Assembly (NCBI GenBank): GCA_963810755.1
Contig: CAWEOP010000005.1
Location: forward strand, 16,778-80,777
Source of the DNA: FEN-1219 sp963810755
Lineage (GTDB): Bacteria > Pseudomonadota > Gammaproteobacteria > Steroidobacterales > Rariloculaceae
Length of the DNA stretch: 64,000 nt
Direction: 5' to 3'
The notes beneath the pieces were generated by a model. It was given only the letters and a program-made list of their open reading frames with translations. It made no database searches and was not told where the DNA came from. Shown piece after piece: positions 28,022-37,257 of this stretch. The number at the start of each line of letters is the position of its first letter. Within the stretch, counting starts at the first letter, position 1. A program made the position numbers and the translations under genes.

Positions 28022-28789
28022 ATGACACATTGCGCGTTACTGTGCCGCTGGCCCGTCGTCACGCTTGCGCTGATTGCGGGGGGGAGCACGTGGGCCGACG
28101 ACTCCGCATATCGCGATATCCCGAGCTCCGCTCCGCAGCCCGAGCGACCGGCGGCGATCACCGTGTTGCCCGCGTATCCGGCCGACGCGCAAAGGGACCG
28201 CGCGGTAGGTGAGGCGACTGTCTGCTTTGACGTCGACTCCCGCGGCCGCGTGCTACGACCGAGCGTCAGCAGCAGCACGCACGAGAGCTTCGAGCGACCC
28301 GCAATCAAAGCGATCCGCGCATCGACGTTCATGCCGATCGCCAAGGATCGAATTCGATCCGGGTCGGAGATGTGCCGCGTCTACCATTTCGATCCCGATG
28401 CCATTCTCGCGGCCGACCGCGCGAGCGAGATCGCAGTGGGCAGCGCAGCTAGCACCGCCGAAACTGCAAGCTCGCTATCCTCGACGGCCGCGACGCTGCT
28501 GGCAAAACCGGGTGGCACTGCCGCCTCGTCCCCGGAGCCAGGCGCCGGCGCGCAACCGACGCTGCTTGCCGAGCGCGGCGACGCGACGGTTTGCAGGACC
28601 ATGCAGCGCCCTGGATCGCGTATCTCGGAGAGAATTTGTTATACGCAAAAGGAGGAGCTCGCGGCGCAGGAGGCCAGCAAAAGGATGATCTCCGACCTCG
28701 AGCGCGAGCAGCACTTTCGCGACCAAGCCATTCAAGAAGCGGCAGCGAGGGGCCGCTTTCCGAGCCCCCCCGGAATGCCCAGTCGCTGA
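28022..28789 (+). CDS. Exported TonB-C-terminal-domain protein (second copy)
   Basis: A 255-residue paralog of the protein at 20736-21500. Signal peptide (WPVVTLALIAGGSTWA), TonB_C-like domain (LPAYPADAQRDRAVGEATVC, FDVDSRGRVLRPSVSSST, AIKAIRASTFMPIAKDR), an Ala/Ser-rich linker, and a C-terminal part also shared with the paralog: CRTMQRPGSRISERICYTQK and a charged helix ending LEREQHFRDQAIQEAA. The shared C-terminal helix has no family I can name. It is divergent from the exported TPR/TonB-domain gene at 26578-27795. Confidence -1.
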   Translation: MTHCALLCRWPVVTLALIAGGSTWADDSAYRDIPSSAPQPERPAAITVLPAYPADAQRDRAVGEATVCFDVDSRGRVLRPSVSSSTHESFERPAIKAIRASTFMPIAKDRIRSGSEMCRVYHFDPDAILAADRASEIAVGSAASTAETASSLSSTAATLLAKPGGTAASSPEPGAGAQPTLLAERGDATVCRTMQRPGSRISERICYTQKEELAAQEASKRMISDLEREQHFRDQAIQEAAARGRFPSPPGMPSR

Positions 28790-28874
28790 CATCGAAAGCT
28801 TAGCCTGGCCAAGCATGGCGACTGCGAAGTTGTAGTCGCTGTCGAGCGTTTGCGGATCTTCCTTCAAAGGTCGT

Positions 28875-29240
28875 CTAGGCGACGTTCTCGGCCGGCGAAT
28901 TGAATACCACGCGGGTCCGAATGAACGGCGAAAGCACCCACTTCTCGCCGCGCGTCGGCGGCAGCCCCGCGTGCAGGGCTCGCGCATCGGGCTCTTGGGT
29001 CGGTAGGACGTTGACGAAGAACAGCCCGTCGCCGCGGCTGCCTTTGTGCCGGACGTGGAGCAGCGGGAAATCCGTCGCGCCGCCGTCGTAGTCGCCGTTC
29101 AAATAGACCCGCGGCAAATAAGGCGCCTGGTCGCCGACGATCAAGCGCTTGCCGAGCTCGGTCATCGCGTCGAAGTCGCCGTCGCGCGCCGCAACCGCGA
29201 GGACGTTGACCGCGCGTCGTGACGACCGGCCGCATCGTGC
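28875..29240 (-). pseudogene. Prolyl-4-hydroxylase-like gene with internal deletion
   Basis: The open part encodes AARDGDFDAMTELGKRLIVG, matching the Sel1/TPR-like front of the gene at 33685-34803, joined directly to VYLNGDYDGGATDFPLLHVR and HAGLPPTRGEKWVLSPFIRT, the C-terminal catalytic end of the same family. The middle, including the H-x-D metal site, is missing. The distal H and K (HAGLPPTRGEKW) remain. It is therefore a remnant of a second P4H-type oxygenase produced by an internal deletion of very roughly 200 residues. It ends near the 3' side of the oxygenase at 29301-29927, same strand. Confidence -1.
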
Positions 29241-29300
29241 CGAGCCGCATGCTCCACCCCGTTCGTCATTGAATTCCGTTCCGGCCGCGACGCCGGCGCG

Positions 29301-29927
29301 TCAGCGAATGCTGAGCTTGTGGGACGAGCCGATGTCGCCTCTGACGAACGCGTTGAAAGCCAACGACCAGCGCTCCTCGTTCGAGTAATTCGGATCCACA
29401 GAATGTGAGACGACGGACGGGAATAGACAAATGTCGTTCGTCTTCGGTTTGTGTCCCCAGCTTTTGCAGTTGTAGATGTTGAACGAGTCCATGTCGAGAT
29501 CGAGGGCCGGCGGGAACGGAATCAAGCTCTGCACGTCGCGGTGGAAGACGATGTCTCCGCCGTCGCCGACGGCCCTGAGGTAGAGCACGCCGGAAAGCAG
29601 AGAGTTGTGGTGCATGTGCGGACCGGCCCGGTCGCCGCGCCGAAAGATGTTGATCCACGAATTCGTGATGTAGAACTCGATGCTCTTGTTGACGACGTAG
29701 ACTTGGCGCGCGTAAGTGTCGACCTCGCCGATGATGATGTCGTGAACGCTCTTGTACTCCGGCCGCGCCAGGACGTTCCTATCGGTCGAGCTCAGAAACG
29801 GAAACGATTCGCCAGACGGAGTCCTATCAGTGAAGTTCAGCGACTTGATGTCCGGTTTCTCGAAGTCTCCGACGTTGTTGACATAGATAGGTGTCGAGAA
29901 CAAAGGGAAAATTCGCAATTCGTTCAT
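29301..29927 (-). CDS. Putative 2OG-Fe(II) oxygenase (TIGR02466-like)
   Basis: A 208-residue paralog of the protein at 14530-15156, identical in length and alignable end to end: FPLFSTPIYVNNVGDFEKP, GPHMHHNSLLSGVLYL (H104, H106), LIPFPPALDLDMDSFNIYNC, VSHSVDPN and EERWSLAFN (H175, R186), C-terminal SSHKLSIR. The ATG at 29927 is preferred over an in-frame ATG 18 codons upstream because it aligns with the paralog start. It precedes the P4H remnant on the same strand and lies beside receptor B. Cytoplasmic; substrate unknown. Confidence -1.
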   Translation of the reverse strand: MNELRIFPLFSTPIYVNNVGDFEKPDIKSLNFTDRTPSGESFPFLSSTDRNVLARPEYKSVHDIIIGEVDTYARQVYVVNKSIEFYITNSWINIFRRGDRAGPHMHHNSLLSGVLYLRAVGDGGDIVFHRDVQSLIPFPPALDLDMDSFNIYNCKSWGHKPKTNDICLFPSVVSHSVDPNYSNEERWSLAFNAFVRGDIGSSHKLSIR

Positions 29928-30092
29928 GGTCTCGGCGCGGGGCAGCTTAACCGTCCCCAGGTTGGGAAGCCTTTGTAGCAATCAGTGTGTGCGAGCTCGT
30001 TGCGCGCGAGCAATACGGGTCGGAGCAGCATCCGCATTGGCTAGCAAAAAACGAGGTGGTCCGACGCGTCACCGTGGGGGGACCAACGCGTG

Positions 30093-30125
30093 CAGGACCA
30101 GGCCGACATCGATTTCGGCTGAGCG
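30093..30125 (+). pseudogene. 3'-terminal remnant of a GNAT acetyltransferase gene
   Basis: These 33 bases match the last 33 bases (19272-19304, including the stop) of the acetyltransferase gene at 18459-19301 with about four mismatches, encoding QDQADIDFG-stop versus QDQADVDFR-stop. The preceding bases are not homologous. It is a short 3' scar of a paralogous gene immediately in front of the receptor B terminator. The match is too short for certainty. Confidence -1.
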
Positions 30126-30126
30126 T

Positions 30127-30157
30127 AAAAAAAAACGGCGGGCATCGCTGCCCGCCG
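30127..30157 (-). terminator. Rho-independent terminator of TonB receptor B
   Basis: A perfect 9-bp GC-rich stem (30136-30144 with 30149-30157, loop tcgc) followed on the minus strand by nine T. It lies 26 bases after the receptor B stop. Confidence -1.
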
Positions 30158-30182
30158 CCGAATAACAAAAAGCACGTTCTGA

Positions 30183-33100
30183 CTAGAAGCTCATCTTCAA
30201 ACCGATGTACGCGCGACGACCGAGGATGTCGTAGTAGTCGGCGTCGCGTGACGTCGGAGTTGCGTGTCGCCACAGCCGGGACGGCGCGCCTCCACGATCA
30301 CGCGGCTCCTCGTCGAGCAGGTTGTCGATGCCGCCGCGGAACTCGAGCCGCTCGTTGATCGAGTAGCGCGCGAACAGGCTGAACACCTGATACGAGTCCG
30401 CGCCGTAGCTGCGTCGTCGCCGGGATTGCGCGTCGCGGTCTCGGACCTGATCTCCGGCAGGTAGCGCCACTTCAGACCAAGGCTCGCTTTGCCGCCGCCG
30501 AAGTTGTAGCCGAACGTGCTGTTGAGCTTGTACTTGTACTGGGCACCGTAGTAGGTCGTGCTCAGCGTGTCGCGCACGTCCAGCGCCGGCTCGCCGGCGG
30601 CGTCCTGGATCTCGAACTCGTCCAGGTAAGTGAGCAAGGCAGTTGATGAAGAACGAGCCCCGCCGTCGCCGATGTCCTTCGTCCAGTTCACCGAGAGGTC
30701 GAGGCCGTTCGTCGTCGAGAGTGCCCGAGTTCAGATACGGCGCGTCCGACCAGCGACCGCTCGCCGGTGTTCACTTCGCGCGTGATGAAATCGCAGTAAC
30801 CGCCCGGATCGTTCAGCGAGTACGTCGGGTTGCTCACGCCGTCGGCGTTCAAGCACTTGCCGTACACGAACGTCGAGTCGACCGTCGCGATCGCGTCGGT
30901 GATCTCGATGCTGTAGAAGTCGACCGACGCCGTCAGGTTCTCGAGGCCGCCCGGCGCCGTGAACACGACACCGAACGTCCAGGTCTCCGCCTCTTCGACG
31001 CCGAGGTTCGACGTTGCCGTGCGGCACCTCGTTCTCGAGCTGGAAGAACGGCAGGCCGGGCCGCACGAAGCCGTTCGGGCCCGTCCCGAGGTAGGTCGGC
31101 GGCTGACCCAGGTTGTGTCGAAGGCCGACAGTGCCGTCGTTCGCCGGGTTCGCGTCGCTCCGGTTGATGAGCTGCGGCACAGGCTCTGCACGGCCAGTAG
31201 TTCGGATTGGCAGCGGCGCCCCATTGGTTCGGCGGACGATTACCCCACGACGCCGTCGTCGAGACCTGGCACGGATCGCCGTAGATGAAGTCCGTGACCG
31301 TGTTCAAGCGCGAACCGGCGAACAGCTCCTCGGTGTTCGGCGCGCGGTTGGCGACCTGATAGCCGCCGCGGAAACGCACGCTGTCCGTCGCCGACCAGTC
31401 GAACAAGCGTCTTGTAGGTGCTGACGCCGCCGGCCGTGTCGTAATCCGAGTAGCGGTAGCCGAGCTCGAGGTTCAGCCGCTGGGTCGACCGGAACCAGCA
31501 ACTCGCCGTAGATCTCCGAGACCTCGGTCGAGCCGGCCGTGTTGTTCGACACGAACAGGCTCATCGGCTGCTCGACGACCGACACGTTGTCGTTGATCTC
31601 GCTCGGGTCGTAGCTGAACGTGTTCTTGCGCGTGGCTGACGCCCGCGGCGAACCGCAGCTCGCCGGACTTCATGTCGGCGATCTTGCCCTGCAGGTTCGC
31701 CTCGACGATGTTCTGGGTGAGGTCCCAGGTCGGCCGCAGCCTTCGCCTCGATGGCCTCGATGCAGTCCGGGTCCGGATCGACCGTCGAGAACATCGGCAA
31801 GCCGGTGTCGCAGGACAACGTGTAGTTGCGGCCCGTGGTGAACGTCTGACCCGGCGCCGTGACGCCCCAGTTCGGCTGCGCCACGAGGAACTGATAGCGC
31901 TGCAGCGACGGTAGGTTGTCGTAAGAGCTCGTGATGCTCGTGTCTGCCGGTCGATACGTAGGCTTCCCACGTCCAGTCGCGGTTCGCGAACGAGCCCTCG
32001 ACGCCCGCCATGACCTGATACGCGTTGGTCTCGTTCGTCGGCTCGGATCGGGCCCCCATGAAGTCGATGCCGCGGAACAGGTTCCACGGCGTGCTGGCGG
32101 CGGACGGGCCCGTCGGATCACCCGGCAGCAGAGGGCCGCCGCCGTCCGGATCGAACGTGCGCGAGTCGAGCAGTGCTTGCAGACCCGGCGGCAGCGGCCG
32201 CAGGCCGTCGTTCGGGATCGGCGCCTGCCATACCGTGATCGCGGGCGAGTAGCCGCCGCGCGTCTTCACGGCGATGTTGCTGTAGGTCGCCTGCGCGAAC
32301 GCCGTCAGATTGTCGTTGAGATCGACGTGCGCACGACCGAACACCGAACGGCGCTCGGCCGGCGTGGCTGCGTAATTGGTCATCGGGTTCTGCGCCAGAG
32401 TGCCGTTCGGTTGGCGCCGGACGCCCTCGAAACCGTCGCCGTTGTTCTCGAGGCTCTGCATCGGGCCGGTGTAGTTGCACGCCCGTCAACGTGAACGGCG
32501 TACCGTCCGGCTGGAAGTAGATCTCGTTGTTGTTGCGGACCGTCCCCGGGGCGAAGCCGTACGGCGCGAACAACGCGTCGACGGCCGCCTGCGTCGGCCG
32601 ATTCGATGCCGGCGGCGGCCGGCGTGGCGATACCGGCCGGCGACGAGGCCCGGCGAATAACCGGTCGCGTTCAGGAAGCCGCCGGACTCGTTGCTCGGAT
32701 CGGCCCAGCCGTTGACGAAGAACTCGCGATCCTGCTGGTAGCACCGCTTCGCGCTGGTACCACTCGACACCGAGCATCACGTTGCTGTTGCCGCTCTCGC
32801 CGTTGACGCCGAGCAAGGTCGAGAAGCGCGTCTCCTCGCCGTCACCCTCCTGCGTCATGCCGGTCTGGAGGTCCATGTCGACGCCTTCGAAGTCTTTCTT
32901 CAGCACGAAGTTGACGACGCCCGCGAGAGCGTCGGCGCCGTACACGGCGGAAGCGCCGCCCGTGATCGTCTCGACGCGCTCGATCGCGGCCGACGGGATC
33001 GTGTTCAAGTCGACGACGAGCGAAGCGTTCGCCGGCTGCGCGCGGCGGCCGTCGACGAGCACGAGGGTGCGGTTCGGCGCCGATGCCGCGCAGGTTCACG

Positions 33101-33426
33101 CTCGCGATACCGAGCGTCACGGCGCCCGAGGACGGCTGTATGCCGGAATCGAACTGCGTGCCCTCGGGCACGAACTGCGGCATTTGGTTCAGCACGCTCT
33201 CGATGCTGATCGTGCTCGAGTTCTCGAGCCGTTGCGCATCGACCGTCACGATCGGGCTCGAGGCGTCGAGGTCGCGGCGCACGATGCGCGAACCCGTGAC
33301 GAGGATTTCCTCGGTCGGATCCTGCGCCTGCGCCTTCATCGCTTGCGAGGCCATCAGCGTCGAGATCGTCGACGCGAGCACGGTGAGTTGTTGTCGGTTC
33401 GGCGTCCCCAACTTGGCTGTCAGCAT
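30183..33426 (-). pseudogene. TonB-dependent receptor B, multiply frameshifted
   Basis: About 1,080 codons of a TonB receptor closely related to receptor A, readable from signal (QQLTVLASTISTLMASQAMK) and start motif EEILVTGSRIVRRDLDASSP through the plug (AIERVETITGGASAVYGADA) to the C-terminal YDILGRRAYIGLKMSF. The frame changes at least ten times (for example near 33079, 32750, 32640, 32478, 31735, 31640, 31485, 31408, 31013, 30720, 30650, 30410). Comparison with receptor A shows that each is a one-base gain or loss with conserved protein sequence on both sides. GGGGG at 33433-33437 is the ribosome-binding site. Either dense sequence error or early decay; the preserved protein similarity favours error. 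Confidence -1.
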
Positions 33427-33684
33427 GGTTTTCCCCCGGGAAATACTTTTGGCGAAAAATGCGATCTGATACTTCTGCAACAACGAAAGCTCTGTTGCAG
33501 AAAAGACTTTCGATTGCACCCCTGTAACGCGCCCGCTGGTGTTCAGGGAGCTCGTCACCCGCGAGTCTGCATCACGCTTGGGGATCAAACTAGGTATCCG
33601 CTGTTGATAGCATCCGCAGTGCTACCGTTGCGAGTTCGCAACGTCGGAATTTTTATGTGCGTAAAATCGAACCGAACGTTTCGG

Positions 33685-34803
33685 TCAGCCCACGTTCTCC
33701 GCGCGCGCATTGAGCGCCACGCGGCTCCGGAAGAATTGCGAGACGATCCATTTCTCGCCGCGCGTCGGCGGCAGACCGGCGTGCACCATTCGCACGTCGG
33801 GTTTGCCGTTCGGCAAAGCGTTCGTGAAGAACAATCCGCCGCGACGACGGCCTCTGTGGCGCACGCCGATGCGCGGGAAATCCGTCTCGCCGCCGTCGTA
33901 GTCGTCGTTCAAATAAAGCAGGAACGTGATGATCCGCTCGCCGCGCTCGTGGATGAGGCGCTCGTAGTCCGCGATCCCTGGATTCAAGAAGTCGACGTGA
34001 TTCGTGATTTGCTCGCCGACGGCGTAGTGCAGGATCGTGGGCCCCTCGGCGTTCTGCACGGGCACTCCGCACGTGACGGCCATTCGGTGCTGCAGCACGA
34101 CCTGCACGACGTCGAGATCCGCGAGATCGAAGCCGACGATGCTGTTGCTTGCGCATGTGATCCGCGACCGTACCCCCTTGCGCGGAATCGTAGATCAAGG
34201 CCCGGCGTAGCCTGCCCGGGCCCGGCTTTGGAGCCAGTCGCAGACGGGATCCGTCGCGAGCTCCGCGAAGCCGCGCACGAGCGGGCGATCGTGCAACGTA
34301 TCGCCGGCCGGCGCCGCAACCCATCTGCGCACGTCGACACTCTCGGCGAGCCGCCGCCAATCCGCCGTACCGGCGGGCTTCGGGCTATACGCACCGGCGG
34401 GCTCGCCACCCGACGCGCCGAGCGCGAGCAGCTGCCCCTGCGCCTGCTCGGAGCCGCGCTCAGCCGCGTAGACGAGCATGCCGAGCGCGTCGCCCCAGCT
34501 CTGCGGGACATGGAGACCGAGCGCGGCGAGCGGTGCGACCCGCAGCGCCGCTTCCGCGTGACCCGCCTTCAGCGCGTCGAGCAGCAGGGAAACCGCGTCC
34601 TTCGGCAGACAAGGCGCGCGGTCGCCCACGAGCAACCGTAGCCCAAGCGCGACGGTCGCATCGAGGTCGCCGCGCTGCGTCGCGCGCGCGAGCTCGTCGA
34701 CGGCCTCGTCGTGCCGGCCTGCCGCGTCGTGCTCGGCCGCGAGCGTGAGCCCGTTGCTCATGTGCACGCGGCCGGCGATGGGTTCTTCAGAGGATGCGGT
34801 CAT
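33685..34803 (-). pseudogene. Sel1/TPR plus prolyl-4-hydroxylase-type oxygenase, frameshifted
   Basis: About 372 codons. The N-terminal part has Sel1/TPR-like repeats (ELARATQRGDLDATVALGLR, SLLLDALKAGHAEAALRVAP, LGMLVYAAERGSEQAQGQLL). The C-terminal part is a P4Hc-type 2OG-Fe(II) oxygenase: ILHYAVGEQITNHVDFLNPG (H-x-D metal site), FLLYLNDDYDGGETDFPRIG and VHAGLPPTRGEKWIVSQFF (distal H, 2-oxoglutarate K). Two one-base frame breaks near 34195 and 34150 separate the halves; total length 1,119 is a multiple of three. It is divergent from the oxygenase gene at 34909. The family hydroxylates proline or other residues in proteins and peptides. The start is uncertain between ATG 34803 and ATG 34761. 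Confidence -1.
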
Positions 34804-34908
34804 CGTTCGCGAGCCCGCCGAGCGGGCGAGGTGAAAGCACCAAACGGAGTGGCGCGAAACGCCAGGCAGCATAGACTCGACTCGAAGCTTTTTCCACGGC
34901 GGAGGGAC

Positions 34909-35601
34909 ATGTTGGAAGCCATCGACTGGGGTCACGCCGCGAGCGAGCTCGACCTGCGCGGCTACACGGTGCTGGAACGGCTCGTCTCGCCCGCGGAATG
35001 TGCGACGCTCACGGCGCTCTATGGCGACGACGACCGTTTCCGTAGCCGGATCGTGATGCAGCGCCACAACTTCGGCCGCGGCGAGTACAAGTACTTCGCC
35101 TATCCGCTGCCGGACCTCGTCGCCGAGCTTCGCACCGCGCTGTACCGGCCGCTCGCGGTGGTCGCGAACCGCTGGAACGCTACGCTCGGCATCAGCGCGC
35201 GTTTCCCGGACGAGCACGAGGCGTTCATCGCGCGTTGTCACGCGGCGGGGCAGGTTCGTCCGACTCCTCTGCTGCTGCGTTACGACGAGGGCGACTACAA
35301 CTGCCTGCATCAAGACCTCTACGGCGAGCATGTCTTCCCGTTGCAGCTCACGATCCTGTTGTCGGAGCCCGCGCGAGAGTTCACCGGCGGCGAGTTCGTG
35401 CTGACGGAGCAACGGCCGCGGATGCAGTCGCGCGCGGAGGTGGTTCCGCTGCGCCAAGGTGACGCCGTCGTGTTCGCGGTCCGGCATCGGCCGGTCGCGG
35501 GCACGCGCGGCGCCTATCGCGTGACGACGCGCCACGGCGTGAGCCGAGTGCGGTCGGGGCAGCGCGTCACGGCCGGTATCGTGTTTCACGACGCGACGTA
35601 G
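34909..35601 (+). CDS. 2OG-Fe(II) oxygenase
   Basis: A 230-residue cytoplasmic oxygenase. The metal site is H134-x-D136 in NCLHQDLYGEHVFPLQLTIL, followed by REFTGGEFVLTEQRPRMQSR and the distal RHGVSRVRSGQRVTAGIVFH (H209 and a following arginine for 2-oxoglutarate). The start at 34909 has GGAGGGA at 34901-34907, placed close to the ATG. The family acts on proteins, nucleic-acid bases or small molecules; the substrate is unknown. It is divergently paired with the P4H-type gene at 33685-34803, about 105 bases apart, so the two may share regulation. Confidence -1.
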   Translation: MLEAIDWGHAASELDLRGYTVLERLVSPAECATLTALYGDDDRFRSRIVMQRHNFGRGEYKYFAYPLPDLVAELRTALYRPLAVVANRWNATLGISARFPDEHEAFIARCHAAGQVRPTPLLLRYDEGDYNCLHQDLYGEHVFPLQLTILLSEPAREFTGGEFVLTEQRPRMQSRAEVVPLRQGDAVVFAVRHRPVAGTRGAYRVTTRHGVSRVRSGQRVTAGIVFHDAT

Positions 35602-35710
35602 CGCCTCGTTTGCGTCGATCGAACAGCGGCCGGACGCCGGGGCGCATTGCCTGCGTCGAGGTGCGGCGCTAGGCTACTGTCTGCGTTGGCTTTTCTCGGC
35701 CGATCATCCG

Positions 35711-37240
35711 ATGGGACATACGCGAACCTGCCTGCTCTGCTGTCTCGCGCTCCTGCTCGGCGCCACCGGGCGAGTTGCGGCTGCCGAAAACCTGGCCGAC
35801 TTGATCCAGTCGGGCAACCGAAGCGCGGCGCTCGAAGCGATTCGCGCGGGCGTCGACGTGAACGCGGCCCAAGGCGACGGCACGACGCCGCTGCACTGGG
35901 CCGTTTATAAGGTGGACTCGGAGCTCGTTGCGCAGCTGCTCAAGCGCGGCGCCACAGCGAACGTCGTCAACAAGTACGGCTCGAGCCCGCTCGCCGAGGC
36001 CGTGAAGCTCGGCGACGCGAAGGTCGTCGACCAGCTGCTCGACGCGGGCGCGGACGTCGAGTCGCCGAACGAAGACGGCCAGACGGCGCTGATGCTCGCG
36101 GCTCGCGCGGGCGCGCTCGACGTCGCGACGACGCTCGTCGAGCACGGCGCGAACGTGAACGCGGCGGAGTCTTGGCGCGGCCAGACTCCGCTCATGTGGG
36201 CCGCCGACGGCAATTTTCCCGACCTCGCGCTGCTCTTGATCTCGAAAGGCGCGGACGTGCGCGTTCGCGCGGCCGCGAACGACTGGCAGGCGCAAATCAC
36301 CTCCGAGCCGCGCGCGCAGTACCGCCCGACCGGCGGGCTCACCCCCCTGCTCTACGCCGCGCGTTCCGGCTGCAGCCGCTGCGTGCGTGCAATGCTCGAA
36401 GCCGGCGCCGACGTCAATCAGCCGAATCCCGACGGCATCACGCCGCTGATGGTCGCCATCGACAATTTCCACTACGACACCGCGCGCCTCTTGCTCGATC
36501 AGGGCGCGAATCCACACGTCTGGGATTGGTGGGGCCGCACGGCGCTGTACGTCGCCGTCGACATGAGCACCTACAACGTCCGCGGACCGCAGACGGTTGC
36601 GTCCGAGACGTCGGCCGGGGACGTGATCCGGCTCTTGCTCGACGCCGGTGTGAATCCGAATCCGCAGCTGAACATGCATCGCCCGGGCCGCGGCGGCAAC
36701 AGCAGCCGCTTCGTGGACGACTTGCTCACGACGGGCGCCACTCCGCTGCTGCGCGCCGCGATCGGCCACGACGCGGCAGCCGTGCGCGCGCTGCTCGAGC
36801 ACGGCGCGCTCGTCGATCTTCCGAACGTGATGGGCGTGACGCCGCTCATGGGCGCCGCGGGCGTCGGCGTCTCGCAGCGCGACCGGCGTCTCAACCTCGA
36901 TAGCGACGTTCAGACGCGGGCGCTCGCGACGCTCGAGGTATTGATCGCGGCCGGTGCGGACGTGAACGCGCGGATCATGGACATCGACGGCCGGACCGCA
37001 CGCATCGCGCGTATCAGCACGATGACGGAGCGCAACGGACAGACTGCGCTGTACGGCGCGGTGAAGTTCGGCTGGACGCGGGTCGTGCAATTCCTGCTCG
37101 AGCACGGGGCGAAGACCGATATCGTCGACGCGCTCGGCAAGTCGCCGCTCAACGCGGCGCTGGGTCAGACGGGCGGCCGCGACAATACCGTGTCGCAAGA
37201 GATCGCGGATCTCATTCGGAAAGCCGGCAACGGCGCCTGA
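35711..37240 (+). CDS. Exported ankyrin-repeat protein
   Basis: A 509-residue protein with a signal peptide (LLCCLALLLGATGRVAAA) and about ten ankyrin repeats (DGTTPLHWAVYKVDSELVAQ, DGQTALMLAARAGALDVATT, DGITPLMVAIDNFHYDTARL, NGQTALYGAVKFGWTRVVQF). Like the protein at 4736-6349 it has long non-repeat inserts between repeats, and the two are paralogs. Two cysteines in SGCSRCVRAML could form a disulfide in the periplasm. The next gene (sugar isomerase-like) begins 17 bases after the stop, so they are one operon. The ankyrin array probably scaffolds that enzyme or another periplasmic partner. Confidence -1.
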   Translation: MGHTRTCLLCCLALLLGATGRVAAAENLADLIQSGNRSAALEAIRAGVDVNAAQGDGTTPLHWAVYKVDSELVAQLLKRGATANVVNKYGSSPLAEAVKLGDAKVVDQLLDAGADVESPNEDGQTALMLAARAGALDVATTLVEHGANVNAAESWRGQTPLMWAADGNFPDLALLLISKGADVRVRAAANDWQAQITSEPRAQYRPTGGLTPLLYAARSGCSRCVRAMLEAGADVNQPNPDGITPLMVAIDNFHYDTARLLLDQGANPHVWDWWGRTALYVAVDMSTYNVRGPQTVASETSAGDVIRLLLDAGVNPNPQLNMHRPGRGGNSSRFVDDLLTTGATPLLRAAIGHDAAAVRALLEHGALVDLPNVMGVTPLMGAAGVGVSQRDRRLNLDSDVQTRALATLEVLIAAGADVNARIMDIDGRTARIARISTMTERNGQTALYGAVKFGWTRVVQFLLEHGAKTDIVDALGKSPLNAALGQTGGRDNTVSQEIADLIRKAGNGA

Positions 37241-37257
37241 GACCGGCCGGCGCCGTC

